23,809 nt of DNA from Priapulus caudatus (GCF_000485595.1 NW_014577425.1:242620-266428); one strand, 5' to 3'; positions 9,691-18,480 are shown, numbered from the stretch's first letter. Notes: generated from the sequence alone by a model not told the origin. Numbers and translations: made by a program.

Positions 9691-10633
9691 TCTTAATTAT
9701 AAATAAAAAGCGATTTGTTGTAAGTATTTTCTGCAGGATTCGGTATTGGAAGTACCTGAGGGTTGTTTTACTTGAAGTCTGAAACGGCAACCGATAAAAA
9801 TGTTCCCATTTTTCGTTTTCTAAATGAATATTTAGGTCTCTAGACCATTTATCTTTGCTGACGACCCGAGTAGTAATTTGTGTATTATTGAAATTACGAT
9901 AACATTTTTTACAGCCTTTTGGTGCATTATATAGCGAGTGAACTGCTGGTGTAATGGATGGACCAGCACCAATAAAAGTAACTTCAGTTTTGATTTGGTT
10001 TATCCATTCAACTGGTATTGCTTTATGTACTCTAAATACATCTAAGAATGTTGCTTGAATATTAAACTTTAATTTGAGTTGTTCAAGTGACATTAGGTCA
10101 CCGTTTTCATCTAATAAATTTTTTATATATATTATATGCTTTTTATGCCATGCCTTTATGTAGTCTAGTTTGATATGTTTATTGAACCAGATTGGCTCAT
10201 TGAGTATGTCTTTCGCATTTTGAGGGGTGATAATTCTGTTGTATTCTGACCAGGCTATTGCAACATCTTTCCAAAATGGGTTTTTAATTAGGTGTATTTT
10301 ATTTAATTGGTCTGCACCGGTCTCAAAAAAAGCGTCTGGCATTATGTTTTGAAAAAATATTGTCCATTTATCGGATTTTGTTAAAAAACGTCTAATCCAG
10401 GAAATTTTAAGACCTTTAATATAGCTCCCTAAATCTATCATCCTCAAGCCTCCCTCACTATATTCCTTTTTTAATAAACTTTTTTTCACTTTTCCCTTAG
10501 GTTTATTCCAGATGAATTGATAGAATACATTTTCAATTTCTTTTAACAATGCTTGATGTGGGTCTGGTAATATTGTCAACAAGTGGGTTATAATTGGAAG
10601 TGCTAGAGATTTAATAACTGTAATTTTTCCCAA
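9674..10633 (-). pseudogene. L1-like ORF2, post-RT (thumb/C-terminal) part
   Basis: 319 codons in one frame, beginning at L-G-K-I-T-V-I-K-S-L-A-L-P, the conserved stretch just after the RT palm in L1/Tx1 proteins. It continues through F-I-W-N-K and E-G-G-L-R-M-I-D, also hallmark motifs of this domain. The methionine at the ORF start is internal to the original protein and not a real start. The frame breaks at both ends: upstream by a stop and the tandem duplication (10575-10932), downstream by an indel before the knuckle. Confidence 0.85.
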
Positions 10634-10932
10634 TGGTGTCAGGCTTTTTTCTCAGCTTTCCAGGTATTTAGCAAGCTTTGATTGAGTTAAATTTGGACTC
10701 GGATTTTCAATGGTCATTTTATTTTGATCTATGTTGAAATTGTCAGCAAATGAGTTATAATTGGAAGTGCTAGAGATTTAAATAACTGTAATTTTTCCCC
10801 AATGGTGTCAGGTTTCTTAGCTTTCCAGGTATTTAGCCAAGCCCTTTGATTGAGTTTTTAAATTTTTTTTTTTGGGGGGAGCTCGGATTTTTCCATGGTC
10901 ATCTTTATTTTGGAAATAGCTATGTTGAAATT
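10575..10932. repeat. ~170-190-bp tandem duplication inside the L1-like ORF2
   Basis: Unit A (about 10575-10741) and unit B (about 10742-10932) share TTATAATTGGAAGTGCTAGA, AATGGTGTCAGG, CTTTCCAGGTATTTAGC, TTGATTGAGTT and CTATGTTGAAATT. B is longer mainly in homopolymers (extra C, A, T and G bases, including T10 and G6 runs) and so reads as a noisier copy. The duplication interrupts the ORF between the RT palm and the post-RT domain. Either it is a real tandem duplication or it is an assembly error; the homopolymer pattern favours checking the assembly. Confidence 0.85.
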
Positions 10933-11466
10933 TACACCTAGAGCTGTAAATCTGCCATCCCCAATCCACTCTGGACAGTTTTCCCTGCAGAAACGTCTAT
11001 CAGAATCCTTCATAGAGCCGATCCATATTATTTTTGTTTTTCCAATATTTGCCTTTAGTCCAGATATATCATAAAACCATTCCAAAATTTTATAGGCTTC
11101 CTTCATGGATTGTTCATTTCCATCTAGAAATAAATATGTATCGTCTGCATATTGAGAGATTATATATTCTTCCCCCCATAAGTTTATACCCTTTAATTGT
11201 TTATTTTGCCTGATTGCTGTAGCCAAGATTTCTGCACAGAGGATGAATATATATGGAGAAATTGGATCGCCTTGCCTACATCCTCTTTCTAGGATAAATG
11301 GAGTAGAGAAGTGTCCGTTTGAAATTAAGCTCGATTCAGATTTGTTTTGAAACATTTTAACCCATTTTTTTATTGATTCGCCAAAGTTAAACATGTCTAG
11401 TATCTTTTGGATAAAATCCCATGATAATGTGTCGAATGCTTTTTCAAAATCAATCATCATAATCAT
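10858..11466 (-). pseudogene. L1-like ORF2, reverse transcriptase palm
   Basis: 202 codons that include the catalytic RT blocks. These are I-D-F-E-K-A-F-D (residues 5-12, first catalytic Asp), R-G-C-R-Q-G-D-P-I-S-P (61-71), Q-Y-A-D-D (105-109, the YADD catalytic pair) and G-L-K-A-N-x-x-K-T-K. All catalytic Asp residues are intact in this piece. The start at M is internal, because the natural protein continues upstream in another frame past an indel at about 11474-11480. The product would copy element RNA onto chromosomal DNA (target-primed reverse transcription) if the ORF were whole. Confidence 0.9.
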
Positions 11467-12110
11467 TCCTGGTATTCTTTTTCCTTTGTTTCAAATAGTA
11501 TATCATAAATCAGTCTCGTATTCTCACCAATAAAGCGGCCTGGTATGAAACCTTTCTGATCTTCATGTATTAATTTGTTTAGATTGTTTTTTAATCCTTT
11601 CTGCTATACAGGCTGCAGCTATTTTGTATGAAGTGTTAAGTAAGCTAGGTTATGAACCTCCAATTTTTTAGATAACATCTAGGCTTGCCAGGCTTTGGGA
11701 TACACGTTATGATACCTCTTCTTTGAGAGATAGACATTTGTTCCATAGAATAGCCAAAAGTTATAGAACGTAATAGAAAATGTCCCAGATCTATCCAAAA
11801 AAACTTCAAAAATTCAACCGTCATTTCCTGGACTTTTGCTATTCTTCCTCTTTTTAAGGGCAGCTAGTAATTCTTCATATGTAATCGGGCCTTCACATCT
11901 CCTAGAATCCTCGTCAGACAGTGATTTTAACTCGCTCAGATCTATATATCTTAATATTATCTCTTCACTGCAATTTCCATATGTTTATTTTCTGAGTATA
12001 GTTTTTGATAAAAAGCTCTTTGTTCTTTTATAATTTCTTTTTGGGCTACAATCTAAGTACCATGCGTTTTTAATGTATTTACCACGATTTAGGTATAGAA
12101 TCTATATGTT
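11467..12110 (-). pseudogene. L1-like ORF2, RT fingers and linker, frameshifted
   Basis: Read on the minus strand across three frames, this stretch yields Q-K-G-F-I-P-G-R-F-I-G-E-N (near 11500-11550), G-I-I-T-C-I-P-K-P-G-K-P-R (near 11675-11715), A-L-K-R-G-R-I-A-K (near 11840-11865) and Q-K-E-I-I-K-E-Q-R-A-F-Y-Q-K-L-Y (near 11995-12045). These occur in the correct order for the L1/Tx1 region before the palm. At least three frameshifts and stop codons separate them. Similarity fades beyond about 12110. Confidence 0.8.
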
Positions 12111-12189
12111 ATTTTTACTGATTTTTCCGTATATTTTCTTGGAGTTTTCGTCGTCTTTCAATGCCTGTCAGTAGATTTTTCTGCGTTTT

Positions 12190-12700
12190 CTGCGTGATTA
12201 TTATTTTGCGCAGGCACTCATTTTGGAAATCTTCCAACATTTTTACTTCGTCCTTAAGTCCATGTTTCACTGTTATTTAGGAAGGAAGGTAAAACTGTGC
12301 ATTCGTATAATTTCACTATTGCTTCTATAGTATGATTTCCATAATTTTGCTCTTCTGCCCATGATAATATTTCCTTCATCATGAACCTACATTTTTCAGT
12401 TCGGACTCTTATCATATCGTTATACCCTCCTATATCATTAATTAAATCTTGGAGGTATGAATATTTGGTGCATTTTTTGATTACTTGGTTGCCTATTAAT
12501 ACCTCCTTCTCTATTATTTCTTTGTTGGTGAATTTTATAACTATTGTATTTGTTTTGTTCATATTAAATTCTAATCTTTTTGATTCAGCTAATCTGGAGC
12601 ATGACTGAGCGATTTCTGTTAGTGTTTTATAATCTATAATTCCTAGAATATCGTCCATATAATTATAATCATTGTCATCTTCTAAAACTACAGACCATGC
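12190..12700 (-). pseudogene. Fragment of a second non-LTR reverse transcriptase
   Basis: A minus-strand frame of about 150 codons contains Y-M-D-D (the RT metal-binding pair). After it come L-E-F-N-M-N-K-T, the Y-S-Y-L-Q-D-L-I block corresponding to the usual KYLG motif, and L-Y-E-C-T-V-L-P-S with E-T-W-T, the thumb-region signature of RTE/CR1/Ingi-type LINE proteins. A 1-bp shift near 12252 is followed by E-D-F-Q-N-E-C-L-R-K-I, the expected continuation. Palm blocks A and B are missing, because sequence upstream of Y-M-D-D is the dispersed repeat. The sequence is distinct from the adjacent L1-like RT, which has its own YADD. The subclade is uncertain. Confidence 0.75.
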
Positions 12701-12892
12701 GCTGACCGCTGTGGAGACGTGCGCCGGGCCTCGAATTTGGCGCACGTCTCAACGTGCGGACAGCCCTTGACATCATTGACATCCCGCTGTTCGCGTGGCA
12801 TATCCCCGGAACTGCGCGTCTTCATCTGCGCGCAGCGCTTAGGATCAACAGCAAAGCGTGCCACGCAATCTTGTATCATGTCTCTCTGGATC
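12671..12892 (+). repeat. Dispersed ~220-bp repeat, copy 2
   Basis: Second copy of the repeat at 3639-3875, same orientation. The internal inverted repeat is a perfect 12-bp stem, GAGACGTGCGCC (12714-12725) / GGCGCACGTCTC (12739-12750), with a 13-nt loop holding TCGAATTT. The loop differs from copy 1 while the stem is kept. Its left end overlaps or abuts the RT fragment, so the first ~16 residues of the open frame 12254-12745 come from the repeat. A possible relic of its right flank lies at 17895-17940. Confidence 0.8.
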
Positions 12893-13070
12893 TACATTTT
12901 TATCGGAATAGCTAGCAGTTAAAGTTAGTGTTTACAGATGGCTGCGGTGTCTGTTCTCTCCGAAAGGTCAGATTTGTTTAGATAGTTGTCTAAACGTTTT
13001 CTAAATCGATGAAGTTTTGTGTGAGTCTAGTCTGTGAGTCTGTCGATATGATGTAGAAGAAGGCCTGCCT

Positions 13071-13393
13071 ACTTGCTGCTGCTACTGTACTGCTGCTGCC
13101 CCTGCTCTGCGCCGCCTCTGCTGCCGTATGCTGCTAACTGCTGCGCGTACTGCTGCTACTGCTGCATCGCTTACTGTGTGCTGCTGTCCGCCGCTACTGC
13201 TGCTCACTGCTGCTATGCTGCTACTGCTTGCTGCTACGTGGCTATACTGCTGCTTGCTACTGCTGCGTTTATGCTGCATTTGCTGCCGTACTACTGCTGC
13301 CTGCCTGCCTGACTACTGCTTGCCTTTTTACCTGCCTTGCTACTGCTGCTACTGCTGCTACTGCTGCTACTGCTGCTACTGCTGCTACTGCAA
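13071..13393. repeat. (CTGCTACTG)n / CTG-CTA trinucleotide tract
   Basis: Degenerate CTG/CTA triplets from 13071, ending in a clean 9-bp tandem CTACTGCTG (about 13340-13391, five to six units). The Cys-Leu-Ala-rich and Ser-Ala-Val-rich frames on either strand are repeat products. The 12941-13070 flank shows nothing. Confidence 0.93.
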
Positions 13394-13616
13394 ACATAAC
13401 TGCACTCAGGAACTTCTCATGAAATTACCTTCACGTGTCTGTTGAACACTCTGCATATATTAAGAATTTCATATATGCATAAGCTCATTACAAAAGCCAA
13501 ATAAATGAGAATAAATAAAGAGAAGTGCGCGCTGTGTAAACCCTGCGACAGCCGCATTAATCTATCAACACAATTATCATAACATAACTATATTAACATA
13601 ACTATATTTTTGCTTG
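13394..13616. other. No recognisable feature
   Basis: AT-rich spacer with no gene. A direct ATAACATAACTATATTAAC doublet lies near 13580-13605. Confidence 0.4.
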
Positions 13617-13724
13617 ATGCTATCAGGAGTATATAATATCAGGGGTTAATAATGACAAATGTGTCATTATTAATCATTGATAATATAGATATAATATATG
13701 TCTATTATACACCCCTGATGCTAT
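13617..13724. mobile_element. 94-bp hairpin MITE with 7-bp TSD (family member 1)
   Basis: The element runs 13624-13717. It begins CAGGAGTATATAAT and ends ATTATACACCCCTG, which are imperfect inverted ends. It is flanked by the exact direct repeat ATGCTAT (13617-13623 and 13718-13724). Inside is a second perfect stem TTAATAATGACA/TGTCATTATTAA around AATG, which shares AATGACAAAT with the other family member at 18169-18225. It has no coding capacity. CAG-type ends recall hAT elements, but the flanking repeat is 7 bp, so the superfamily is open. Confidence 0.8.
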
Positions 13725-13948
13725 CCAACCGGAGTCGTATGAAGGGTACCCAGAGGGTCATAAACTCTGATGGCTACGGAAATCTGTGTTATTCGCGTTA
13801 AACGTTGTAGATGTTTAACGTTATAGATTTTTAGATCTTTAGATAGATAAGATTTTTAAACGTTGTAGATATTTGTTGACAAGGTTACCTATGTGGAAAC
13901 CTGTGAAGCGGGACTGTGTCTTTACACAAGACCTTGTCTTGGCTCGCC
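13725..13948. other. No recognisable gene
   Basis: Spacer containing a short repeated phrase (GTTGTAGATRTTT and TTAACGTTRTAGAT variants at about 13803-13873). No gene is seen. Confidence 0.45.
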
Positions 13949-14040
13949 TTGTATTTTGTATATTGTTCTTGTATTTCTTGTATTTCTTGTATTTCTTGTA
14001 TTTTTAGTTCTTGTACATGTATTTGTATTTTGATATTGTT
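13949..14040. repeat. 9-bp minisatellite TTGTATTTC
   Basis: Four clean tandem units near 13968-14006 with degenerate units on both sides (TTGTATTTT, TTGTACATG). The Asn-Thr-Arg frame on the minus strand is a by-product. Confidence 0.9.
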
Positions 14041-14530
14041 CTGTGCCTTGTGTGGACGTATAGAGACCTGGTAGGCAGGTCACATGATTGAGAGAGAGAG
14101 TCGTTGTCTGAACGACAATTAATGCCGAAGTTAGTCGCAAAGTCGTAACATTTTTCCTCGTCTCACTTCAGTCACTTCAGCTGGTGTTGTCAGCTGAACT
14201 GCACTCAATTCAAAACGTGATCGGATTTCTCGATGCGATGCGGACAGACGGTCTCACTGTTTATTTTATCGGAAGAACAGTCACGTGGCTTGAACGAACC
14301 AATCAACGTTTGATAGGCACGCGCTTGGCCTCTCGGGAAATATCTTTTTCGTGTAAATAAATTTTCGACAACGCTATATATTGTTGAATAAAATAAAGGT
14401 TCATAATAAAGGTTAAATGTATTAGGAGGTGTGCGACTACTCGGTATCTAGATATAATGTTATTGATGCCTGCTGTATAAAATAATATAAAATGCAAAGT
14501 AATCACTAAAAAACGAAAGTCACTGCTTTA
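14041..14530. other. No recognisable gene
   Basis: It contains a (GA)5-6 tract at about 14090-14100 and a pair of CAGCTG-like boxes near 14179-14195. No coding region is convincing. Confidence 0.45.
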
Positions 14531-14600
14531 ATAATATATTATATATATTATATATATATATACATATATATATACATACATATATATATATATGTATATA
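14531..14600. repeat. (TA)n microsatellite with ATAC variants
   Basis: Seventy bases of TA repeat interrupted by TACATA steps. Self-complementary, so it can form cruciforms. Confidence 0.93.
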
Positions 14601-16675
14601 AGTTCATTTAGCGCAGCCGTGAAAACAACGTAGGCGGATAAGCTTCAGAAATCTACATATTTGACGATGCAGTGAATGAAGATTGATCTCGTAAGCACAC
14701 AGATGCCAATCAACAAATGAGGATAAAAATTGTTTATGTTAATGTAATGACGTCACGCGATTATTTTGTGAACTATAACAACATCGGCGTAAATAGACGT
14801 GCGCCCCTCGCCACTATACATTGTCCCCGCTGCTGCTTCGCTACACATTTCATCTGCTTACTATGCAAATTGTTTGAAATATACGACATACGGCTCGTAG
14901 ACGTCTACTATATAATCATGAATATCCGGAACCGATAAGATAAGAAGATGAAAAATGTTTTATCATCAAACGTTTAACATTTTCACGCCTCTTTGAAGAG
15001 CTGTGTGAATCTCACATTGTGAACGCTATTCGAAGCGCGTTGCTTCATAATAGGATCTATAATTAAAAGCGTACGTCTACAGAGGGAGCATCGATTGTAC
15101 GCTAGGCAGTTAATTAGCATTCAAATTCAATTAGCGTCCGCGAAAGAACAACAAGAAATATATTTCCGAAAGATCACGACCGCGATCAAAAGATCACACA
15201 TCTATCTTGTCTTTGACTCCCTTTTTTTACAATTGGTTGTGTGCATCAACACTCTTATCCAAATCTATCATGTAAGCATCGTAGAATAACTCAATACATC
15301 GAGTCAATGTGGGTTTCTAAATAGGCCTACATCACCGACTGACGGTTTATATGTTTGGTGTTAGTGTACTGCGTAAACGTTTCGCCAAAGTTGGCACAAA
15401 CTAAAATCTTAAACTGTCAACAGTGTCGCCATCGTCGCTGTTGTAAACAAGATGGCAGCGATCGCCGAATTTTTAGTTTAAATTGTTGAAACTGATCTTA
15501 TCATGAAAAATGTTTCTCGAAGATTTTATCATCACGATTTTCTCTCCAAAATTGCTTTAACTTGACATGTGGGTGGTTAGAAAGTTTAGAGATGAAACCA
15601 TGCAAAAAAGGAAGCGACGCAAGAGGAAACCACGAAATTATCCGATAATGTAAACAAGAAAATGTCAATAAATTATTCATCTACACTGTTTTAATTTCCG
15701 GGGTATCATGTTATCACATATTCGCGGTGTAGGCCGACAGTGGCGCCTCCTATGAGCGGCTTTGCGAATCTTGGATTCAATAAGAATTCTTCACATTTGT
15801 ATTATGATTAAAACAGCAATCACATCTGTGGATCAAACCAGTAAGTGAATATGTCCCCTACGTAAATACGTAATCAAACAAACGAGAGATCGCGCGGATG
15901 TATCTTGATATCTAGTGTCAGATAATAATCAAAATACCTTAAAACTCATCGTTCTTATTATAATTGCCAATATTATAAACGCATATTATATAACATTTAT
16001 AGAGTTGTTAGAGCTGCTGTGTTGCGACCCTATCCAGGCTTCATGTTTAGACCTCGAACAGAGAAGATGAATAGCGCGTATCTCCAATCTCTCCTGTTAA
16101 CGTCTCCCTGATGGTTTTAGATATTGCCTTCATGTTCTGCTCTGACAGCTATAATCAGGAAAACTAATGACCCTGTATTTTTCCGGAGTGTAGCACGCAC
16201 CGAGAAAGCGGAGCGCATTTCTCGTGGAACTACTAGCCTAAAAACAGTAGAGCCGCGAGGAGAGGCGAGGGACTGTCCGAAAGCCCCGGACACACTAAGC
16301 GATTTTTAATATTGATATGCTCTTATTACTTGATATACTCTTATTATGATTAGAGGAATCCGTTGCGGTTGATATTAAACACGACGTGCAATTACGTTTA
16401 ACATAATACTTATGTGAGGCATATTCCTATCCGTCAACACGCGACGCTGATGACGCAAACAAAACATTATTTGATGAAAGAATAATAACTATGATAAGTA
16501 AATAAAAGCCGAATACTATTAGTAGAAATATTGATTGGAAAATAATGAAAAGCCGGTTAAGATAGCAGCTATAACTTATACTATGTTATTCTGGTCTTGG
16601 TGGGCTTTTCCAGTCAGATCGAGTTTACGTATTTAAACCGATTTCAATAACTATTCTCACATCGTCATAGCGTTG
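14601..16675. other. 2-kb interval without a recognisable gene
   Basis: No open frame shows known motifs. A CRE-type TGACGTCA lies at 14748-14755. A YY1-like AAGATGGCAGCG lies near 15450-15461 and overlaps an ATG that opens only nine codons. I see no splice-bounded exon, RNA gene or transposon ends, but short diverged exons cannot be excluded. Confidence 0.4.
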
Positions 16676-16782
16676 TTGATGTTGTTGTTGTTATTGTTGT
16701 TGTTGGTGTTGTTGTCATTGTTATTGTTGTTGTTGTTGTCGTCGTTTTTATTGTTATTGTTGTTGTCGTTATTATTATTATT

Positions 16783-16842
<60 letters not shown>

Positions 16843-16850
16843 GCTGTTGC
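16676..16850. repeat. (TTG/TTA)n trinucleotide tract
   Basis: GTT triplets with ATT, GTC and GGT variants, ending in a ~60-bp pure GTT run (about 16785-16842). The poly-Leu open frame across it is an artefact. Confidence 0.95.
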
Positions 16851-17120
16851 TGTTTCGAAAGATGTATTATTTGATTAATAGTTTGTGTTCATGGATGTCT
16901 CTCTATGTCAATATAAGGTATAGGTGTCCTGCTAGTCACCTTCTTGTGTCTTATGTGAAGAATAGGATTTCAATTGGGAATCATCACAGCGAATCTACTC
17001 TCTCTGTTCATCCCCACTGGGACGTGTATTGGGAACGCGTATATGCATCATAAAGGTAGCCGTATATCGCCGTGTCTCGGCGGCTTATATGTCTTGACAT
17101 GCAGCGTGTGATTTGAACAG
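16851..17120. other. No recognisable feature
   Basis: Spacer between two tandem repeats; no gene seen. Confidence 0.4.
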
Positions 17121-17285
17121 GCGATGTTGTCGTGTAGCGACGTTGTCGACGTTGTGGCGATGTTGTCGTGTAGCGACGTTGTCGACGTTGTGGCGATGTT
17201 GTCGTGTAGCGACGTTGTCGACGTTGTGGCGATGTTGTCGTGTTGCGACGTTGTCGACGTTGTGGCGATGTTGTCGTGTTGCGAG
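17121..17285. repeat. 36-bp CpG-rich minisatellite
   Basis: Four full 36-bp units start GCGATGTTGTCGTGT at 17121, 17157, 17193 and 17229, with a fifth partial one at 17265. Units 1-3 are identical through GTAGCGACG; units 4-5 carry GTTGCGACG. Each unit repeats ACGTTGTCGACGTTG internally. The length is a multiple of three, so a frame stays open on both strands, but the product is only a 12-residue repeat with no recognisable domain. Confidence 0.95.
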
Positions 17286-17486
17286 TGGCTTGAGATGGCG
17301 TTGCTAGGCAGCCGGGCGGTTATTAGTTTTCGTGTTGTTTTTCGATGATGCAATGAAAGTCGCGCAAGCGAAGTTGTTGTCAGTCACTGCATGGCGTGTG
17401 TTTACTGGCAGTGCTGTCAGCCTATAAATTTAATGCTGCTATGTCTGCGCAGGCTCAGACCGACCCCACATTACCAGCTTACATAG

Positions 17487-17873
17487 TGAGGAGTAGAACG
17501 TAGGCTAGCTAGGCCAACCCACTCAAGCTAATATAGTAAGAGATAGAACATTAACTAGGCCAACTCACACAAGCTAATATTGTGAGAGATGGGAGCTAAC
17601 TTGCACAGGTTAACATGATGAAAGATAGGGGCTGGCCTCCTGTGATGGCCTAACTTAAATATACTGTGAGGGATAGGAACTAGTCTAGACCAACATACAC
17701 AACTTAGTATGGTGAGAGATAGCACCCAGCATAGTCCATCCTACACAAGCTAATATTACACAAGATAGCACCCAGCATAGTCCACCCTACACAAGCTAAT
17801 ATTACACAAGATAGCACCCAGCATAGTCCACCCTACACAAGCTAATATTACACAAGATAGAACGTGATCTAGG
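17487..17873. repeat. 46-bp minisatellite, clean at one end
   Basis: Near-identical 46-bp units begin AGATAGCACCCAGCATAGTC at 17717, 17763 and 17809, the last ending at AGATAG (17855). To the left, increasingly diverged units keep CACAAGCTAATAT and GTGAGAGAT. Three homogeneous units beside older ones suggest recent amplification from the right end. Confidence 0.9.
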
Positions 17874-18161
17874 GCGTTCATCCCCTAGGTCGATCCACGC
17901 AATCTTTTCAAATAATAGTAACAATAAGCGTTTACAGATGCACATACCAAGCGTATGACACTATTCGTCGCATGAATAGTTCTTCCGTCGCTAGCAGCGA
18001 TACAATTGATCAGGGACATCAAACGTCTAGACGAGGTAGCATACGGTTGGTTAGGTTCTAAACAGTTGAACATCACTAGGAGAAGGGAAGCGTTTGACTA
18101 CGTTCAGAATCCGGCAGTTTCATACAAAAGTACGATGACTGGTTTCCAGCGAGCAACAAGC
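17874..18161. other. No gene; possible relic of the dispersed repeat
   Basis: CCACGCAATCTT (17895-17906) and GTTTACAGATG (17930-17940) recur in the same order at 12861-12872 and 12930-12940, around the right end of dispersed-repeat copy 2. This may be an internally deleted relic. Nothing else is recognisable. Confidence 0.35.
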
Positions 18162-18232
18162 ATTGTATCAGGAGCGTATAATGACAAATACTGTCAATGA
18201 CAAAATTTGTCATTATACGCTCCTGATTGTAT
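18162..18232. mobile_element. 57-bp perfect-hairpin MITE with 7-bp TSD (family member 2)
   Basis: The element runs 18169-18225. Its two 21-bp arms are perfect inverted repeats beginning CAGGAGCGTATAATGACAAA, with a 15-nt spacer. The direct repeat ATTGTAT flanks it (18162-18168 and 18226-18232). It shares CAGGAG(C/T)(G/A)TATAAT and AATGACAAAT with the element at 13624-13717. Perfect arms suggest a fairly recent insertion or selection against arm divergence. It is far too short to encode a transposase and would have to be mobilised in trans. Confidence 0.85.
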
Positions 18233-18304
18233 CTATACACATGCGATATCGTATGCTATATGTACTATAATTATTATATAGAATCCATTTACGCAACATT
18301 CGTG

Positions 18305-18480
18305 ACGACATGATCGCGCATGCGCACTCGCGATGATTTGACGTTGCTCGTGCATGCGCTCTCGTCGCGGTTGTGATTCGACGCGACATTTTCCGAAAAT
18401 GGAGGAAGTGAGTGATGTGAATGACGTCACGGACGATGGCGGTAACGGCTCCGCGTGATGTTTTTCCTATTTTCGGAAAA
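18305..18480. promoter_or_regulatory. Candidate CpG-rich promoter (NRF1/CRE/YY1-like sites)
   Basis: CGCGCATGCGCA (18315-18326) matches the NRF1 consensus, TGACGTCA (18422-18429) is a perfect CRE, and GACGATGGCGG (18431-18441) is YY1-like. CpG density is clearly higher than in the flanks. An ATG at 18399 opens 19 codons (M-E-E-V-S-D-V-N-D...) to a TGA at 18456, and GAAGTGAGT just after the ATG (18405-18413) resembles a splice donor. A second NRF1-like half site lies near 18571-18579. These features suit an invertebrate housekeeping promoter but no downstream exon was identified. Confidence 0.3.

Larger units (their letters stand above)
8954..12110 (-). mobile_element. L1/Tx1-clade non-LTR retrotransposon, 5'-truncated, degenerate
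   Basis: The minus strand carries, in 5' to 3' order, the linker before the RT, RT fingers, RT palm, a C-terminal domain, a CCHC knuckle, a stop at 9304-9306, and ~330 bp of AT-rich 3' UTR. A T-rich run on the plus strand (8954-8969) would be a short poly(A) tail. No endonuclease domain or ORF1 is present upstream, so the copy is 5'-truncated. Several frameshifts and stops and an internal duplication make it dead. The clade call rests on RT motifs and on the knuckle after the RT. No target-site duplication could be matched, so the outer limits are approximate. Confidence 0.85.

Noticed and set aside
9347-9706. 119-codon plus-strand frame
   Set aside because: Antisense shadow of the knuckle region of the L1-like ORF2, which has clear motifs on the minus strand.
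3639-12892. The two dispersed-repeat copies as LTRs of one 9-kb element
   Set aside because: They are same-oriented, but no gag/pol, primer-binding site or polypurine tract lies between them. The intervening DNA holds a reverse-oriented LINE, other transposons and microsatellites. The copies are also too diverged at their ends.
14531-14600. TA-rich palindromes as an origin or MITE
   Set aside because: Simple (TA)n repeat with no flanking direct repeat or conserved ends.
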